Origin: Paenibacillus taichungensis
Lineage (GTDB): Bacteria; Bacillota; Bacilli; Paenibacillales; Paenibacillaceae
Length of the DNA: 63,735 nt
Direction: 5' to 3'
Assembly: GCF_003287275.1 (NCBI RefSeq)
Contig: NZ_QEVW01000024.1
Coordinates: 1-63,735, forward strand
A program made the translations under genes and the position numbers. Below the pieces are notes generated by a model, which was given only the letters and a program-made list of their open reading frames with translations, was not told the DNA's origin and did no database searches. Positions 61,376 through 63,735 of the stretch are shown here, piece after piece (position 1 is the stretch's first letter; each line of letters opens with the position of its first letter).

Positions 61376-61837
61376 TCATTTACCGAGCAAAGATATTAAC
61401 ATCGCCTTTAACATTCTGGCACGAATTTGATCCCGGTAAGGAAGTTTGACCAATATAATCTCTCTCGATACAGCTGCCCGCATCAACCCGGCTTCCCTTT
61501 TGCTCAAGAAACGTGCTTCTTCCAGTTGGTAGATCAGACCTTCGGCAGCTGTCTGCCCGATCTCATCTCCAATACTATGGTGCAAATGGTTATGCAGAGC
61601 CGAGTGAGCCGGCAATTCAATCCGCTGTATGCGAACATAACCGCCGCCGCCACGTTTACTCTCTACAAGGTAACCTTTTTCGAGTGTAAATCGGGTGCTG
61701 ATGACATAATTGATCTGGGAAGGCACACATGAAAATTGATCAGCCAGATCATTACGTTGAATTTCGACCATTCCTTCGGGACTTTCATGCAAAATACTCT
61801 TCAGATATTGTTCGATAATATCAGAGATATTACGCAT
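61376..61837 (-). CDS. ctsR: heat-shock/stress repressor CtsR
   Basis: This 153-residue winged helix-turn-helix repressor controls clp genes. The N-terminal DNA-binding domain ends in the glycine-rich wing KRGGGGYVRI (residues 61-70), the heat-sensing and McsB-modified region. GGAGG precedes the ATG at 61837 by 8 bases; an upstream start would add 16 unconserved residues. It is the first gene of its own operon, behind a CtsR operator and a 280-base leader. Confidence 0.96.
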   Translation of the reverse strand: MRNISDIIEQYLKSILHESPEGMVEIQRNDLADQFSCVPSQINYVISTRFTLEKGYLVESKRGGGGYVRIQRIELPAHSALHNHLHHSIGDEIGQTAAEGLIYQLEEARFLSKREAGLMRAAVSREIILVKLPYRDQIRARMLKAMLISLLGK

Positions 61838-62085
61838 CCACTCATCCTCCACTGTCTGAAACGTTAAGTCAATAAGGACCCACACGCCCCTACAGAGTAC
61901 ACCTTCTTCTCAACCCATTTAACCAATCAAGGAAACAGCGAAACTGATCTTCAACGGTCTTTAGCAGGAGAGCGAAGGACGCTCGAAGGTCCTTTAATAT
62001 TGCTTTTATCCGCTGATGTGTACTACCTTAAAATGGCTCCCACCACCGGATTGCAGAAAGAAAGCTACGTAAGTATTTAACCTTT

Positions 62086-62145
62086 AGTTGACTTTGACTT
62101 TCTTTGACTTTATATACATTATAGCATATTTTGTGGTTTTGCCAA
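62086..62145 (-). promoter_or_regulatory. ctsR promoter with CtsR operator
   Basis: On the minus strand TTGGCA (62140-62145), 16 bases, TATAAT (62118-62123). At 62093-62109 is a perfect operator AGTCAAA-GAA-AGTCAAA (consensus RGTCAAANANRGTCAAA), and a third half-site AGTCAA follows at about 62087-62092. CtsR would block this promoter. Downstream to 61838 the 474-base gap contains only the leader, with an AAGGAC/GTCCTT hairpin near 61975-61995. Confidence 0.9.
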
Positions 62146-62196
62146 GAGGGAGCACTATTCATTTTTTACGATTTTACACGAAATATTCGGCTGACA

Positions 62197-62228
62197 CAAA
62201 AAAACCTCTCCAAAATAGCTGGAGAAGT
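62197..62228 (-). terminator. terminator of the Eis-like gene
   Basis: On the minus strand CTTCTCCA pairs with TGGAGAGG (one G-T pair), followed by seven T, in front of the ctsR promoter. Confidence 0.85.
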
Positions 62229-62311
62229 CCATTAGTTTTAAACTAGCATCGTAATGCTATACAAGTTCAGTCTATGAAAATGATCCTAGAATACTCGTTA
62301 TTCTATGAGAA

Positions 62312-63487
62312 TCAGAAAAAATCAAGTAAATACGTTTCCCGATCAGGAATCGCTTGCTCCAGAGCCTTAATCGCTCCATTTGGTCCTTCAACTCTACCTA
62401 TTTGAGCCATCTCTGTGGGTCTGCGATATCCCATCATCATTGCGGTGAGCGCCTGAATATCTACTTTAACAGTCTGATCTTTAGCTACCGGCTCAGATGT
62501 TTTCCATATCGATGCTGTGCCGTTCATAGCCACATTCAACTGCCATACCCCTTCATTCCAAGGTGCGTGTGCATCCTCTACCTGGAGATTAATCTGTACT
62601 GGTGAGTCTGGGCTTGCAAAAGGATACTGTGAAATAAATTGTTCAACACTCACAATACGTGCCATGAAGAAAGGTATAATTTCCTGCTGTATCCGCGGAT
62701 TATCTAGTTGAAAAGCAAGCATATCACTTGCTGGTGCCTGTAAAGTGACTTCCTCAATCATTGAATCATGGTTCGCAATAAAGGTCCATAAACCTTGTCT
62801 TGCCTCTTCATTCAGATAAATGATCTCTCTAATGGTAAACTTTCTTTCCTTAACCTCATATAAAACATAGCCTTGTGCTTTACCAGCTTCATCATAATAT
62901 ACAGCCTTCTGGCTGGCTCCATTAGTGAGAACCGAGTTCTCCCATCTCGCATCATCCCGGATCAAAGTTCCGTTATAGCGCTCAGCATACGCACTGTATA
63001 CTTCCTTTAATATGCTGAGTCCCGGATCGCCACGTCGAATTGTTCCAGGGGTTGCCTTTTTCGCTGGCAAATGAGCTGTAGGCACTTTATATCGTTTAAA
63101 CTCAACATAGGTCTCCCATCCATATCTCCGATAAAATGCAAAAGAGAACGGATGCAAAAACGATATACTTTGTTTCTTACGGTTCATTTCTTCCAAAGCA
63201 TGTTTCAACAGCCCCGCTACCCAGCCTTTACGTCTATATTCTGGCCATGTCGCTACTCCCGCAATACCGCCCATCTCAAACGATCTCCCATGAATATAGG
63301 TTTGAAAAGGAATAATGTGAAGTTTGGCACCCAATTGTCCCTCCTCAAATACACCCCATATATCCTGTGAATCAAATTGACTCCGTCGCTTCTCCGTTTG
63401 TTCTTCACTCATTACCACTTGAAAAGCATACTCGGAGAGTGCCATAGCTGGCTCAAAATCATCTACGGTTAACTTCTGAATTTCCAT
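62312..63487 (-). CDS. Eis-like GNAT N-acetyltransferase
   Basis: This 391-residue protein has the tripartite Eis architecture: an N-terminal GNAT domain with the acetyl-CoA loop YRRKGWVAG (84-92) and the general-acid Tyr119 in SFAFYRRYGWE, a second GNAT-like fold, and a C-terminal SCP2-like domain ending in Asp-Phe-Phe, whose terminal carboxylate is catalytic in this family. Mycobacterial Eis acetylates aminoglycosides at several amines; many Bacilli homologues have unknown substrates. The ATG at 63487 has GGGGTG 9 bases upstream; a GTG 12 bases earlier is possible. It is an isolated gene between the rrn operon and ctsR. Confidence 0.8.
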   Translation of the reverse strand: MEIQKLTVDDFEPAMALSEYAFQVVMSEEQTEKRRSQFDSQDIWGVFEEGQLGAKLHIIPFQTYIHGRSFEMGGIAGVATWPEYRRKGWVAGLLKHALEEMNRKKQSISFLHPFSFAFYRRYGWETYVEFKRYKVPTAHLPAKKATPGTIRRGDPGLSILKEVYSAYAERYNGTLIRDDARWENSVLTNGASQKAVYYDEAGKAQGYVLYEVKERKFTIREIIYLNEEARQGLWTFIANHDSMIEEVTLQAPASDMLAFQLDNPRIQQEIIPFFMARIVSVEQFISQYPFASPDSPVQINLQVEDAHAPWNEGVWQLNVAMNGTASIWKTSEPVAKDQTVKVDIQALTAMMMGYRRPTEMAQIGRVEGPNGAIKALEQAIPDRETYLLDFF

Positions 63488-63675
63488 GTCGTCCTGCACC
63501 CCGTTCTCTAAGTTATGATATCTTTCAAATCATGGCCTGATACGTGATGTATGTATCCATTTATGAGTGTGTCAGAGGAACGGGACAAAGTCAAACAAGA
63601 GATGTGCGGGCATCTCTCGGAAATACTTTTTTTCGTGTATTATAATTGTTCCACCTGTGATCTATAGTAAAAAAC

Positions 63676-63713
63676 GCAAATAAAAACCACCACCGAATAA
63701 CATCGGCAGTGGT
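63676..63713 (-). terminator. rrn operon terminator
   Basis: On the minus strand AACCACTGCCG pairs with CGGTGGTGGTT, loop ATGTTATT, followed by TTTTTATTT, right after the 5S end. A second hairpin AGAGATG/CATCTCT lies at 63598-63617. Confidence 0.9.
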
Positions 63714-63718
63714 TCTTC

Positions 63719-63735
63719 GCTTGGCGGCGTCCTAC
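63719..63735 (-). rRNA. rrf: 5S rRNA, last 17 bases (partial)
   Basis: The right edge, read on the minus strand, is GTAGGACGCCGCCAAGC, the 3' end of Bacilli 5S rRNA. The rest of the operon lies outside the window to the right. Confidence 0.85.

Noticed and set aside
1..63735. CRISPR array, prophage, insertion sequence, integrase, tRNA genes
   Set aside because: No regularly spaced repeats, transposase or phage genes, or cloverleaf sequences were seen on either strand.

Overview
The window is a Firmicutes chromosome segment, most likely Paenibacillus (family Paenibacillaceae). The evidence is the gene order, the sporulation genes (pdaB, kbaA, gerD, cwlD, sigH, a SpoIIM-family gene), the McsB/CtsR stress operon and the AGGAGG ribosome-binding sites. 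The species cannot be named from this sequence. Both ends lie in rRNA operons on the minus strand: the left end holds two tandem rrn promoters and the pre-16S leader of one operon, and the right end holds the last bases of a 5S gene and its terminator. The segment is the interval between two co-directional rrn operons and may be one contig of a draft assembly broken at rRNA repeats. The same interval (ctsR to pdaB between rrn operons) exists in Bacillus subtilis.

Layout, left to right. 1-461: rrn promoters and leader. 462-6167: a small unknown gene, a SpoIIM-family membrane protein, pdaB, kbaA, gerD, salA and cwlD, a sporulation/germination block with sporulation-type promoter candidates. 6168-8115: cysH-sat, reductive sulfate assimilation. 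8116-8793: a promoter and what looks like a decayed plus-strand gene. 8794-31339: the ribosomal supercluster (rpsI-rplM-truA; rplQ-rpoA-rpsK-rpsM-rpmJ-infA-KOW gene-map-adk-secY; spc and S10 operons; tuf-fusA-rpsG-rpsL-L7Ae-like). 31557-43314: rpoC-rpoB, rsmC-like, rplL-rplJ with an L10 leader, rplA-rplK, nusG-secE-rpmG. 43619-48411: sigH, rae1, rlmB, mrnC, cysS-cysE behind a Cys T-box. 49005-56772: gltX, ispF-ispD, a YacL-like PIN/TRAM protein, a lone plus-strand MazG-like gene, pssA, disA, radA. 57067-61837: clpC-mcsB-mcsA-ctsR behind a CtsR operator. 62312-63487: an Eis-like acetyltransferase, then the 5S end.

Almost everything is transcribed on the minus strand, so each operon reads from right to left; pdaB, gerD and the MazG-like gene are the only clear plus-strand genes. 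The window encodes most of the ribosomal proteins, the core RNA polymerase subunits, both main elongation factors, Sec translocase subunits, the protein-arginine phosphorylation/ClpC quality-control system and the sporulation sigma factor SigH. Regulatory RNA is well represented: L10 and L13 leaders, a probable S10-operon leader, a Cys T-box and a long, apparently uncharacterised rpoB leader.

Most of the window is ordinary, deeply conserved core genome. The points that deserve a second look are: ribosomal protein S12 carrying Arg at the streptomycin-resistance position (56) and Ala at the normally Pro position 104; the rpoB leader; a Cys-containing MazG-like protein of unknown function; a frameshifted gene relic beside cysH; a hairpin direct repeat upstream of rpmJ; and departures from the B. 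subtilis gene order (no ecf genes between rplQ and truA, cysH-sat in place of ybaJ-ybaK).
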